Origin: a virus
Reading direction: 5' to 3' (one strand)
Length of the DNA: 64,000 nucleotides
Virus record (IMG/VR): IMGVR_UViG_3300013306_000001
Location: 1 to 64,000 of that record
The position numbers and the translations under genes were made by a program. The notes beneath the pieces were generated by a model that was given only the letters and a program-made list of their open reading frames with translations, made no database searches and was not told the DNA's origin. Of this stretch, positions 28,675-37,335 are shown one piece after another. The stretch's first letter is position 1; each line of letters opens with the position of its first letter.

Positions 28675-28786
28675 TTCATGTGAAAGCAGACAAGGGCTGT
28701 CCAACTAAAAGCCTATGTTGTCTGTCTATAGGCTATAATACCCTTAAAACAAGACACCTAAAATAAATACAATATAAGGTGTTGCA

Positions 28787-29050
28787 ATGTCAGATACGAT
28801 TGCAGATGTTATCTTAGATAACGTTAATTATCAGAATGTGAATGCTCTTTCAGGAATTCCTGTAGGAACTAAAGTTCTTCTCCAGTTCAAGGGTAGCGGT
28901 AACGTAAGGGTACAACTTAAACCATTTCAACCAGCCAGCTCTTCTGCCGACGGTCTTCAGTTGATCTCCTTTGAGATGTACATGATTGATCAAGGAGAGT
29001 CAATCATTTGGGCAAAGGGCACAGGCCGCCTTTGCGTACAGGTGGCTTGA
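28787..29050 (+). CDS. Small structural-type protein, 87 aa
   Basis: ATG after AAGGTGTTGCA. Beta-rich (GIPVGTKVLLQFKGSGNVRV and ISFEMYMIDQGESIIW), predicted as a compact beta domain. It directly precedes the fibre-like gene at 29052 and may be its base or anchor on the head or tail. No named family. Confidence 0.5.
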   Translation: MSDTIADVILDNVNYQNVNALSGIPVGTKVLLQFKGSGNVRVQLKPFQPASSSADGLQLISFEMYMIDQGESIIWAKGTGRLCVQVA

Positions 29051-29051
29051 T

Positions 29052-30389
29052 ATGCCAGTACGTCCAGTTTTTCCCGGAGAGGGTGGTGGTAATGGTACAG
29101 GTGCTGTAAATTCTGTGAATGGTGAGCAAGGTGATGTGATAATCACTGCTCAAGATTTGAATGCACAGCCCGCGTCTACAGTGCTTACAGATATTGCTGC
29201 TATTACAATGCCAGACAATAGTTTCCTACATACAGATGGTTCAGGAAGTTTTACACCATCCTTATGTATGCCTGCTGGTGTTGCTTGGTTGTCCTATACA
29301 ACTGTAGATCAGCAAAAAGAACACCTCGCATTGGCTGAAGTAGCAAGCTCTGGTGACTATAATGATTTAATCAACAAACCTACTTTGTTTGATGGAACTT
29401 ACGCATCACTTATAGGTAAACCGACAAGCTTCACACCAGCAGCCCACACACATAGTATAAGTGACGTGACGGGTTTGCAAACAAACCTTGACTCAAAGCT
29501 CGGTATTGGCTCCAGTATTCCTTACAGTAGTTTGACAGGAACTCCTAGTATACCTGCCGCTCAAGTTAACAGTGACTGGACAGCAGTTAGCGGTATTTCT
29601 CAGGTCTTAAACAAGCCTAACCTAGCAACCGTGGCTACCAGTGGAAGTTATGCTGATCTAACGAATAAGCCTGTAATTCCTTCGGTCAATTATCCAGTTA
29701 CATCGGTAAATACTAAAACTGGTGTAGTAGTATTGACCAACGCTGATGTTGGAGCAGCAGCTTCTGTTCACACTCATACAATCAGTGACGTTACTGGTCT
29801 ACAAAGTTCTCTTGACAGTAAAGCTAGTACAGCCTCTCTGTCAGTGTATGTGACCACGGGTTCGTTGAGTACAAGTCTAAGTGGTTATGCAACAACATCT
29901 GCATTGACTTCAGGTCTTTCTTCAAAGTTTAATGCCCCAACAGGAACCGCATTACAATATGTACGTGGAGATGGTACACTAGCTCCTACTCCTATAATAC
30001 CTACAATTGTGAGTGCATTTAGCAATGATGCTGGATATCTTACAAATGCTGTTTTGCCAGTTTATAGGAGAGTTGATAACTCTATTGTAACTGCTCCTAT
30101 AAAGGTAAAGTATTACACAGTGACAAGTGATAGCAGCTCTGTTTGGACTGTAGCTTTAGGAACTGATTTTACTGAAGTTTTGGATGTTCAAGTACAACCA
30201 GTAAGCGTTTCTAATACGATTGCTGGAGTAAGGACTGCCAGTTTAAATGCTTACACAACTACAGCAACATCTATCTCTGGTATAACTTATGGTAATAATG
30301 TATTGACAACTGTATTAGTTGGAGTAGGAGCTAACACCCTTGCACTGCTACCTTCTACGGTTGTTAGGGTTAGGGTTGAAGGAAAGTAG
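29052..30389 (+). CDS. Fibre protein with tail-fibre repeats, 445 aa
   Basis: ATG at 29052 is chosen (2 nt after the previous stop) over a longer frame. N-terminal MPVRPVFPGEGGGNG and VNSVNGEQGDVIITAQDLNA, then repeats of two kinds: HTHSISDVTGLQTNLDSK (twice) and SGDYNDLINKP / SGSYADLTNKP. These are typical trimeric phage fibre repeats. The C-terminal domain (from about 360) is Thr/Ser/Val-rich beta. Position next to the terminase, far from the tail module, hints at a head-attached or accessory fibre. Confidence 0.65.
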   Translation: MPVRPVFPGEGGGNGTGAVNSVNGEQGDVIITAQDLNAQPASTVLTDIAAITMPDNSFLHTDGSGSFTPSLCMPAGVAWLSYTTVDQQKEHLALAEVASSGDYNDLINKPTLFDGTYASLIGKPTSFTPAAHTHSISDVTGLQTNLDSKLGIGSSIPYSSLTGTPSIPAAQVNSDWTAVSGISQVLNKPNLATVATSGSYADLTNKPVIPSVNYPVTSVNTKTGVVVLTNADVGAAASVHTHTISDVTGLQSSLDSKASTASLSVYVTTGSLSTSLSGYATTSALTSGLSSKFNAPTGTALQYVRGDGTLAPTPIIPTIVSAFSNDAGYLTNAVLPVYRRVDNSIVTAPIKVKYYTVTSDSSSVWTVALGTDFTEVLDVQVQPVSVSNTIAGVRTASLNAYTTTATSISGITYGNNVLTTVLVGVGANTLALLPSTVVRVRVEGK

Positions 30390-30396
30390 TTTTACA

Positions 30397-30422
30397 AAGC
30401 TGTCTTGAAATATAGACAGCTT
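30397..30422 (+). terminator. Hairpin after the fibre gene
   Basis: AAGCTGTCT (30397-30405) pairs perfectly with AGACAGCTT (30414-30422). The following sequence forms a second small hairpin (CAATA...TATTG); T-run is weak. Confidence 0.5.
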
Positions 30423-30465
30423 CAATAAGGCTATTGAAAATAGTTAAAATAAATTAGAGAAATAC

Positions 30466-30495
30466 TTGACAAACACTCTATCTATCATGTAATAT
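30466..30495 (+). promoter_or_regulatory. Sigma-70-type promoter upstream of head genes
   Basis: -35 TTGACA (30466-30471) and -10 TAATAT (30490-30495), spacing 18 nt, with TG before the -10. Confidence 0.6.
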
Positions 30496-30529
30496 CTCTT
30501 TTATGAATTGAACATAACGGAGAAACTAA

Positions 30530-30913
30530 ATGGCAACTCAACAAATTGTAGTGAGTTCAGCAAATCCTGTAGAATTTATTAAGCGTGTCATTGAGCTTAG
30601 TAAACAAGGCGCTGTCCTTAAAGATAATACTTGTCCTCGACTTCGTACACTTCCTTTTATTGCTGAGTTTACTTTCGAGCTTAGTGGCACAGAAGAGTTG
30701 AAGACTAGCCCTGGTGTGAATGCTATCCCTGTAGCGCTTAGTGACAAGGTTTACACTAAAGAGCAGCTTGAAGCTATGCCTATCGAGGATATGCGCCCTG
30801 TTGTAGCTAGTCGGGGTGTTAAGGGCAGGGACAAGCTTAAAATGATTAAGCAATATCTTGCTGCTGTAGAAAGTGGTAAGGATGCAGATGAGTCTTCGGG
30901 AGAAGACGAATAA
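30530..30913 (+). CDS. HeH/SAP-like domain protein, 127 aa
   Basis: ATG after ACGGAGAAACTAA. Residues about 76-112 (YTKEQLEAMPIEDMRPVVAS, RGVKGRDKLKMIKQYL) form a helix-extended loop-helix pattern seen in HeH/LEM or SAP-type DNA-binding domains of phage proteins near terminases. N-terminal half is beta-type (ANPVEFIKRVIELSKQGAVL). Acidic C-terminus. A role in packaging or head assembly is inferred from position. Confidence 0.5.
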   Translation: MATQQIVVSSANPVEFIKRVIELSKQGAVLKDNTCPRLRTLPFIAEFTFELSGTEELKTSPGVNAIPVALSDKVYTKEQLEAMPIEDMRPVVASRGVKGRDKLKMIKQYLAAVESGKDADESSGEDE

Positions 30914-31049
30914 AGAGTTTGCTGTTTGCAGCAACATGAGGCCCGTCGGGATGACGCCCTCACCTATTCAGGACACGTTGTGAAACGCTCCTATACTCAT
31001 GTCTTGCCGAGAGGCACACAGTTATCTTAGTTTGATAAGAGGCTAATAC
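30914..31049. other. Structured intergenic segment before the HNH gene
   Basis: Contains small hairpins TTGCTG-TTTG-CAGCAA (30918 onward) and TTATC-TTAGTTT-GATAA (31021 onward). No gene with a ribosome binding site and no tRNA can be supported. The GGC...GCC segment near 30940 resembles intron-type structure, but no core motifs were found. Confidence 0.35.
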
Positions 31050-31637
31050 ATGAATGAAGTATTACTTACCCACGAGTATTTAAAAGAAGCTTTAACTTAT
31101 AATCCAGAAACTGGAAAGTTTACTTGGAGGTTGGATAGACCAGATTCACACTTCAAAGATTGGAGAGGTAAGAATGGCTTCTATAGTAATATTAGTCCTT
31201 CCTTAGAGGCGGGATCAGTATCAAGAGTGACCAAGAGAAATCCTTCATCATATATTGTAATCGGCCTTTGTGGAAAGCTTTATAAAGCCCACCGCCTTGC
31301 CTGGTTTTATGTAAACGGTGAATGGCCGTCCGAAGATATTGATCATATTGATTTAAATACTCAAAATAACGCAATATCTAATTTACAACTTAGTATTGAT
31401 AAACTTAACCACAGAAACCGTTCCAAATACAGTAATAATTCTTCTGGAGTTGTTGGTGTATCTTTCCATAAAAAGACTGGTAAATGGCAAGCTGAAGGTC
31501 AAGAAATTGTTGACGGTAAGAGAGTCAGACACTATTTAGGTCTATTTAAAAATCTAGAAGATGCAGCAAATGCTCGAAGAGATTGGGAAGTCGCGTACGG
31601 ATATTCTGAAAATCATGGTAAAGAAATTTCCAGATGA
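31050..31637 (+). CDS. HNH homing endonuclease with AP2 domain, 195 aa
   Basis: ATG after AAGAGGCTAATAC. N-terminal KFTWRLDRP, then HNH_3-type core KAHRLAWFYVNGEWPSEDID and HIDLNTQNNAISNLQLS; C-terminal AP2 domain (SSGVVGVSFHKKTGKWQAEG ... GLFKNLEDAANARRDWE). Stop overlaps the first ATG of the terminase (ATGA at 31634). Placed directly upstream of exon 1, with the intron 87 nt further on, it may cut intronless terminase genes and carry the intron with it. That link is inference from position. Confidence 0.75.
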   Translation: MNEVLLTHEYLKEALTYNPETGKFTWRLDRPDSHFKDWRGKNGFYSNISPSLEAGSVSRVTKRNPSSYIVIGLCGKLYKAHRLAWFYVNGEWPSEDIDHIDLNTQNNAISNLQLSIDKLNHRNRSKYSNNSSGVVGVSFHKKTGKWQAEGQEIVDGKRVRHYLGLFKNLEDAANARRDWEVAYGYSENHGKEISR

Positions 31638-33346
31638 CAGATATGGATTATAGTTTCCAGCCAGCTTCGCGAAAGCAAAGCTGGTTCTTGGCTAGCAATA
31701 GTAATATCATTGTATATGGTGGTGAACTTAGCGCCTCCATTTAAAACCCCTCTAATTCGGTGAAACCCAAACGTAAAGACGTGGGTAATACCGAGCGAAG
31801 ACTTATTTATAAGTAACGTGTAGAGACTAACGCTGATGAATGTAAGCGAGTAGGTTGCAAGTGCAATCGAAACGGGGGGCTACGAAAGTAGAAGATATAG
31901 TCCGATCCTTTGCGAAAGCGAAGAGAGTTTAACGAACTCTATAACTAAAAGGCTATGGGTGGTGGCAAGTCCTATTGTGGTTTGCTACGACATCTCCGCT
32001 GGGTTGACGATCCTCAGTATCGTGGATTCATTATCCGTAAAAACCAAACAACTTTGATGAAAGCTTCTGGTTTGTTTGACGAAGCTACCAGCTTATATAA
32101 AGCGTTTGATCCTAAAGTAAAAATTAACAAAAAGGCTATGACCTTTACGTTCCCAAGTGGTGCCATTATTGCCATGTCTCACTTGGAAACTGACGAAGAT
32201 GCAGAGAAATTTCGTGGCCTCCAAATTTCCGGGGCGATGATAGATGAAGCCACTCAGATAACCGAAGACCATACTCTGGTTGTATTATCTCGGCTGCGTT
32301 CTAAAGCAAAGATGGTTCCCAATCTTTTCCTGACTTGTAACCCTTCACCTGATTCTTTTTTGAGACGTTGGATTGATTGGTGGATTATTCCAAAAGGAGA
32401 AGAAAACGAAGGTCGGCCCGACCCCGAACGGGATGGTAAAGTTCGTTGGTTTATTCGAATCGCTGGTGACATGATTTGGGCAGACACAAAAGAGGAACTC
32501 CTGGAGATATACGGCAACAGAGACGGTGAAGGTAATATTTTACCGGACACAGATGAAAAACAACATTGTCGTCCACTGTCCCTACAGTTTATTTCAGCCA
32601 CAATCTACGATAATCCGCCACTTATTAAATCCAACCCCGGATATCTTGCAAACCTTCAAGGTCTCAAGCGCGTAAAAAAGGAGCGCGACCTTTACGGGAA
32701 CTGGGATATTCGTGAGGATGCCGCAGGATTTTGGAAAGCGGAGTGGCTGGGTGAGCCCGTAAATGAATATGATTTAAATATTGTTCAATATTGTCGTGCA
32801 TGGGATATTGCCGGAAGTTTACCTTGTGAAGCGTTGCCAAATCCTGATTGGACTGCTGGCGTTTTAATGGGTAAAACAAAAGAAGGTCTATATATCATTC
32901 TAGATGTTGTTCGATTTAGGGCAAGATTTGGAGAGGTGATGCAGCGCATTGTAGAGACGGGCTTAGATGACCCCGATGGTACTCAAATCATTATTCCACA
33001 AGAGCCGGGCCAGGCAGGTAAAGCTGCTGGACAAATGATGATTAAAGAACTTATTTCTGAAGGTCTTTTCGCAAGAATGCGCCCGTCTAATAAGTCTAAG
33101 GTTGTACGGTTTCAACCAGTAGTTTCGGCATCGGAAGCGGGTCTTGTTCGTTATGTTCGCGGTGCATGGAATGATGCTTATTTCTCAGAGATGGAAGGCT
33201 TCGATGGAACCCGCGCTGTGAAGGATGACCAAGTTGATGCAACTAGTGACTCATTCATTACATTAGCACAGAAAATCCATATTGGTAATTTTCTTGGTGG
33301 TTTAGTAACTGCTGACCTCTCAACTAAAAATCCATTTAATCGCTAA
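31634..33346 (+). CDS. terL: Terminase large subunit, split by a group I intron (exons 31634-31723 and 31952-33346), 494 aa
   Basis: Packaging motor ATPase and nuclease. Exon 1 gives 30 residues ending NIIVYGG. Exon 2 resumes AMGGGKSYCG, so the Walker A GGAMGGGKS (29-37) is built only by splicing. Walker B is GAMIDEA (about 124-130), with a coupling TCNPSPD after it. The C-terminal RNase H-like nuclease has AWDIAGS and later VKDDQVDATSDS. Length near 490 fits large terminases. Without splicing, exon 1 runs into the intron and stops at 31742, so no complete enzyme is made. Confidence 0.85.
31724..31951 (+). ncRNA. ORF-less group I intron in the terminase gene, 228 nt
   Basis: Exon 1 ends in T before the intron and the intron ends in G (31951), as group I requires. 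The guide CCTCCAT region (31733-31740) pairs with exon ATGGTGGT (31716-31723) including the conserved U-G wobble at the splice site. TAGC (31729-31732) can pair with exon 2 GCTA (P10). Core-like motifs TAATACCGAGCGAAG, GTAGAGACTAACGC and GAAGATATAGTCC are all present in order. No reading frame lies inside. Confidence 0.85.
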
Positions 33347-33355
33347 GGAGCCTTC

Positions 33356-34840
33356 ATGGCTGAAGAAAATACAGAAACCCTTAGTATGGGTGAAAATACA
33401 CCCATTAGATTGAAGTTGGGGGAGACAGGTTACAACGCACTCAAAGTTGCCGGAGGCGTCCTGTTTGAAGAGTGCGCATGGGAACTGCGATGGCCTCATG
33501 CCGTACAAACGTTTAAGAAAATGTCAAAAGATGGCACTATCTCTCCAGCATTAAATCTAGTTGAGATGATGATTGCTCGTGTCCCTTGGACTGTAAAAAT
33601 CCCCGAAGGTTATGAGGAAGAATTAAAATCAAAAGCAAATTTCCTCTCCCAATGTAAAGAGGACATGGACCATTCTTGGAATCAGTTTATAAAGGAAGTT
33701 GTAAGCTTTAATAGATATGGTTTTGATATTCAAGAAAAAGTCTACCGCCGCAGATTTAAATCAAACGGATCTAAGTATGATGATGGTTTAATTGGTATCA
33801 AAAAGCTTCCTCAACGTTCTCAAGATTCCGTAGTTGGATGGGAATGGGAAAATGATGGCCGTGATCTTTCTGCTGTCTGGCAAGCAGTTGTAAAACCAAC
33901 AGGACTTGAACAATCAACTTATTTTGGCCAAGACTCTATTTATGGAGACAAGGTAAAAATTCCTCGCAAGAAGTTTTTATTGTTTCGTGCGGGCAGTCAG
34001 AAAGATGATCCAACAGGCCAAAGCCCCTTAGTAGGTGCATGGGAGTCTTGGAAGTATAAGAAGGCTTTTGAAGAGTCTGAGGCGATTGGTGTATCACAAG
34101 ATATGCAAGGTTTCAAGGTATTGTACCTACCTCCTCGTTATATGGACCCTAACGCTTCTCCTGAAGACAAGGCTGTATACGAATACTACAAGAAAATGAT
34201 GCGAAATGCTGCTGTAGCGGAGCAATCAGGTTTTATTCTCCCGATGGTACAGAATGCAGACGGTAATAAAGAGTTTTCGTTTGAGATTGTTTCTGTCACA
34301 GGACAAAAAGCTTTTGACACCAGTGCAATAATTTCCCGGTATGCACAAGAGATTTTGACATGTTTGTTTGCTGATTTCTTGAGTCTAGGTAATAACGGAT
34401 CAGGCTCGTTCTCTCTTGCAGAGAGCAAAGTTTCTGTTGCAGAGATGGCTATTGAAGCAAAGCTAATTGAGATTAAAGATCAATTGAACCACGATCTAAT
34501 TCCTCAGTTGTTTTCTTTAAACGGCTGGGACACAACAGTTACTCCATACTTTGACTTTGGTAAGTTAGCTCAACAAGATCTAGATGTTCTTTCCAAGTTC
34601 ATCCAACGCGTAGCCTCTGTTGGTCTAATGTCTCAAGACGCTGACACTATCAACTGGATTGCTGATCAGGCTGGGATGCCAACACCATTCTATGGAACAG
34701 AGGATATGGAAGAAGTAAGAGAAAAACTTACAACGTATTCTTCTGGTGCTGGAGAAGGAATGACAACAGCCGGTGAAGGGACATCAACTAGCCCAATAGG
34801 AGGAGATGATGCCTCTGTTGGTAATAATGAAAATACATAG
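33356..34840 (+). CDS. Portal protein, 494 aa
   Basis: ATG after TAAGGAGCCTTC, nine bases after the terminase stop. Position after terL, length near 490 and sequence (ISPALNLVEMMIARVPWTVK, then DIQEKVYRR, LPQRSQDSVVGWEW, KFLLFRAGSQKDDPTGQSPL) fit the dodecameric portal family of Mu-like and related phages, the ring through which DNA enters the head. The C-terminus is Gly/Thr-rich and flexible. A GIY-YIG gene lies downstream, between it and the protease. Confidence 0.75.
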   Translation: MAEENTETLSMGENTPIRLKLGETGYNALKVAGGVLFEECAWELRWPHAVQTFKKMSKDGTISPALNLVEMMIARVPWTVKIPEGYEEELKSKANFLSQCKEDMDHSWNQFIKEVVSFNRYGFDIQEKVYRRRFKSNGSKYDDGLIGIKKLPQRSQDSVVGWEWENDGRDLSAVWQAVVKPTGLEQSTYFGQDSIYGDKVKIPRKKFLLFRAGSQKDDPTGQSPLVGAWESWKYKKAFEESEAIGVSQDMQGFKVLYLPPRYMDPNASPEDKAVYEYYKKMMRNAAVAEQSGFILPMVQNADGNKEFSFEIVSVTGQKAFDTSAIISRYAQEILTCLFADFLSLGNNGSGSFSLAESKVSVAEMAIEAKLIEIKDQLNHDLIPQLFSLNGWDTTVTPYFDFGKLAQQDLDVLSKFIQRVASVGLMSQDADTINWIADQAGMPTPFYGTEDMEEVREKLTTYSSGAGEGMTTAGEGTSTSPIGGDDASVGNNENT

Positions 34841-34851
34841 GGAGTCCGTTA

Positions 34852-35568
34852 ATGGCTGAAGTTTATTGGCTGAGACTCCCGGAACATACAGATATGTTTT
34901 CTGAAGGTTATGTTGGAATTACCAGAAAGACTACTCAAATTAGGTTCGATCACCATTGTAGGGCTGTGAATTCTAAAAAAGCTAAAAATTCAATTATCTC
35001 ACGAGCTATTAAGAAGTATGGCAAAGATGGTCTAGTAGCTGAAACTTTAGTAATCTGTGAAATAGATTATGCAGTAGATATTGAAAAGAAGCTCAGACCT
35101 TCAGACGGCATAGGCTGGAACATCACAAAAGGTGGTGGTCTTCCTCCCCTTGCTAATAGGCTAGGTCACAAGATGCCTGACTATGTCAAAGAAAAACTTA
35201 TAGAAGCTAATACAGGTAAGAAGGATTCTGAAGAGACTAGATTGAAGAAATCTAGATCAGGAATTGGTCGTAAGCATTCAGAAGAATCTATTAATCTAAT
35301 GAAAGCCAGTAAAGCAATGGTTAAACTTTGGGAAAGACCTTTTGTTAGATTAGACATTTGGAAAGACGCTGATTTTTATTATAGTCGTTTTCTTGATGGC
35401 ATGAGTTCTTACCACACCGAGAAGAAATTTGAACTTGTTAGAGGATCTTTAACTAGTCTTTATAAGCACTTCAAAAGCGGTTGGAATCCTTTACAAGACC
35501 TTTTGTGGCTAGAAGATTTTAAACAACAGGAGGCCATGAATGGCTCACAATCTATTCCGTCTCCGTGA
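34852..35568 (+). CDS. GIY-YIG-like homing endonuclease with NUMOD3 repeats, 238 aa
   Basis: ATG after AGGGAGTCCGTTA. N-terminal VYWLRLPEHTDMFSEGYVGI is a variant GIY-YIG opening (Y..G..GYVGIT), followed by R..HH and a later E. Middle region has two NUMOD3-type DNA-binding motifs (GHKMPDYVKEKLIEANTGKK and GRKHSEESINLMKAS). It overlaps the start of the protease gene by 29 nt, so it has been inserted cleanly between portal and protease. Selfish element, not a virion part. Confidence 0.7.
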   Translation: MAEVYWLRLPEHTDMFSEGYVGITRKTTQIRFDHHCRAVNSKKAKNSIISRAIKKYGKDGLVAETLVICEIDYAVDIEKKLRPSDGIGWNITKGGGLPPLANRLGHKMPDYVKEKLIEANTGKKDSEETRLKKSRSGIGRKHSEESINLMKASKAMVKLWERPFVRLDIWKDADFYYSRFLDGMSSYHTEKKFELVRGSLTSLYKHFKSGWNPLQDLLWLEDFKQQEAMNGSQSIPSP

Positions 35569-36883
35569 GAAGACTTTAAATACTCCGCAACTCATGTCCA
35601 TTCAAGGTTTTGATGCAATTGCTAAATACCTTGATGATCGTTGTTCACAAGACTTTAAACTTGAAGTTGGTGAAGACTTTAGAAATGAAGCTAATGAGCG
35701 TTATTCATTTAATGCTGACCTTGGCGTAGCAACACTTTCTATTGATGGTCCTCTTAGCTACCGTCCTATCACCATGTTTGGTATGGATTGTGGGGGTACA
35801 AGTTACCAACAACTCAAAGAAGATTTCACATATCTTGTAGAGAGTGGTGCAAAGACTGTTGCTCTTACCGTAGACTCACCCGGCGGTGAAGCACACGGTT
35901 TGTTCCCAACCGCACAATATATGCGTGATCTTGCTAATGAGAACGGTGTAAAGATTTTGGCGTTCGTAGACGGTATGTCCGCGAGCGCTGGATATGGTCT
36001 TACTTCTATTGCTGATGAAATTATTATTTCTCCCGGCTCTGAGGTTGGATCGATTGGTGTAGTTGTTCGTTTAATGAATGACTCGAAAGCTCTGGAAAAA
36101 GAAGGGTATGAACGTTCCTTTGTGTATGCAGGTGGCTCTAAGGTGCCATATGCAGAAGATGGTTCTTTTCGCCCTGACTTTATCAATGATATTCAATCGA
36201 AGGTTGATTCCTTGTATGTAGAGTTCACAGAGTTTGTTGCAAATCAACGTAACCTTTCTGTTGATAGTGTCAAGTCAACCGAAGCTCGTACTTTCCTTTC
36301 AAAAGAAGCTGCTGAACTCGGTTTGATCGACCAAGTAATGACTGTCGAGTCATTTTACAATTACCTTGCCGATACGGCTCAGAAACCCCAAGAGAATGGA
36401 ATGATTAAAAGTCGTCTATTTAATATGAAAAACAATACTGAGGAAACTCTTGAAATGACCCAACTTGCTGAATTGCAATCGCAACTCACTGCTGCAAATG
36501 AGCAACTTGCAGAGTTCTCCTCTGTAAAACAAGCTCTCGCTACGTTGCAAACTAACTTCACCGATCAGACTACAAAATTGAGCGAAGCTCTTGAAAAAGT
36601 AGCTCAGATGGAATCTGAAAAAGTTGAAGCTAAACTATCAGCCCGGAAAGAAAAATTGTCTGCTGTTAAACAAGAAGCTTTGCTGACATCGTTGTCTGCT
36701 TTGGATGATGCATCATTTGAAGCTGTTGTAGCTGGCTTTAAAGCACAAGCTGAAGTAATCGACCACTCCGCTTTGATGTCAGAAGTTGGTGGTCAGGGTA
36801 AAGAAGTAGTGCCAGAAAAACCTCAAGGTGAAAACCTCACCGCTCAACTCCTGAAAAATCAATTCCAAAAAGGTGCTAAATAA
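35540..36883 (+). CDS. S49-type prohead protease with fused scaffold region, 447 aa
   Basis: ATG after AGGAGGCCATGA. The protease domain (about 55-280) has VDSPGGEAHG, then FVDGMSASAGYGLTSI with likely nucleophile Ser149, and SEVGSIGVV, as in SppA/S49 and lambda gpC-type head proteases. Residues 290-447 are a low-complexity coiled coil (LQSQLTAANEQLAEF, LSARKEKLSAVKQEAL), fit for an internal scaffold. ATG codons near residues 288-303 could start a separate scaffold protein, as in lambda C/Nu3. Acts inside the prohead. Confidence 0.75.
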   Translation: MAHNLFRLREKTLNTPQLMSIQGFDAIAKYLDDRCSQDFKLEVGEDFRNEANERYSFNADLGVATLSIDGPLSYRPITMFGMDCGGTSYQQLKEDFTYLVESGAKTVALTVDSPGGEAHGLFPTAQYMRDLANENGVKILAFVDGMSASAGYGLTSIADEIIISPGSEVGSIGVVVRLMNDSKALEKEGYERSFVYAGGSKVPYAEDGSFRPDFINDIQSKVDSLYVEFTEFVANQRNLSVDSVKSTEARTFLSKEAAELGLIDQVMTVESFYNYLADTAQKPQENGMIKSRLFNMKNNTEETLEMTQLAELQSQLTAANEQLAEFSSVKQALATLQTNFTDQTTKLSEALEKVAQMESEKVEAKLSARKEKLSAVKQEALLTSLSALDDASFEAVVAGFKAQAEVIDHSALMSEVGGQGKEVVPEKPQGENLTAQLLKNQFQKGAK

Positions 36884-37317
36884 TGCCCATCGTAGTTCGT
36901 GGTTTTACCCAACTGTCCGACCTTGTAGTTCACGAACGTGATCCTAGTGTTGGTTATGCCCGGGAAGTTGTCTTTGTTGACGTAGCTGCTGATACTCCTG
37001 TTGTAATGGGTATGGTTGCTTATCGTGCAAAAGCCGCAACTGACACTGCTTACACTCTTCTGTCTGCTGCTGCACAGCTTGTTGCTACTAACGAATTCAT
37101 CGTTCTGTTTGGTGACGAATATTGCGCTAAGCCACAAGGCTTCACTTTGCTGGCTGCTGAAACTACCGACAACGCTGTTGGTTATGTCCGTGACAACGTA
37201 ATCCTGAAAGATTACCCAGTACGTCAGGCCACTTCCGGTTTCCTGAACGCCACTCAATTCGAAGGTCTGCGTCACTTGCTCAAAGAGCAGGGCGTCATTC
37301 TTGAACTTACTGTTTAA
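36883..37317 (+). CDS. Head decoration protein, 144 aa
   Basis: Start shares a base with the protease stop (TAATG). Beta-rich (VAADTPVVMGMVAYRAKAAT) with the size and position of lambda gpD-type head-stabilising proteins, directly before the major capsid gene. Such trimers bind the outer capsid surface after expansion. Codon use is more refined (many GCT, GTT), as for an abundant protein. Confidence 0.65.
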   Translation: MPIVVRGFTQLSDLVVHERDPSVGYAREVVFVDVAADTPVVMGMVAYRAKAATDTAYTLLSAAAQLVATNEFIVLFGDEYCAKPQGFTLLAAETTDNAVGYVRDNVILKDYPVRQATSGFLNATQFEGLRHLLKEQGVILELTV

Positions 37318-37335
37318 TCTGGAGCTTAAATAACT

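Noticed and set aside
30914-31049. tRNA or second intron before the HNH gene
   Set aside because: Only short hairpins; no acceptor/T-arm pairing and no group I core motif such as the GATATAGTCC found in the terminase intron.
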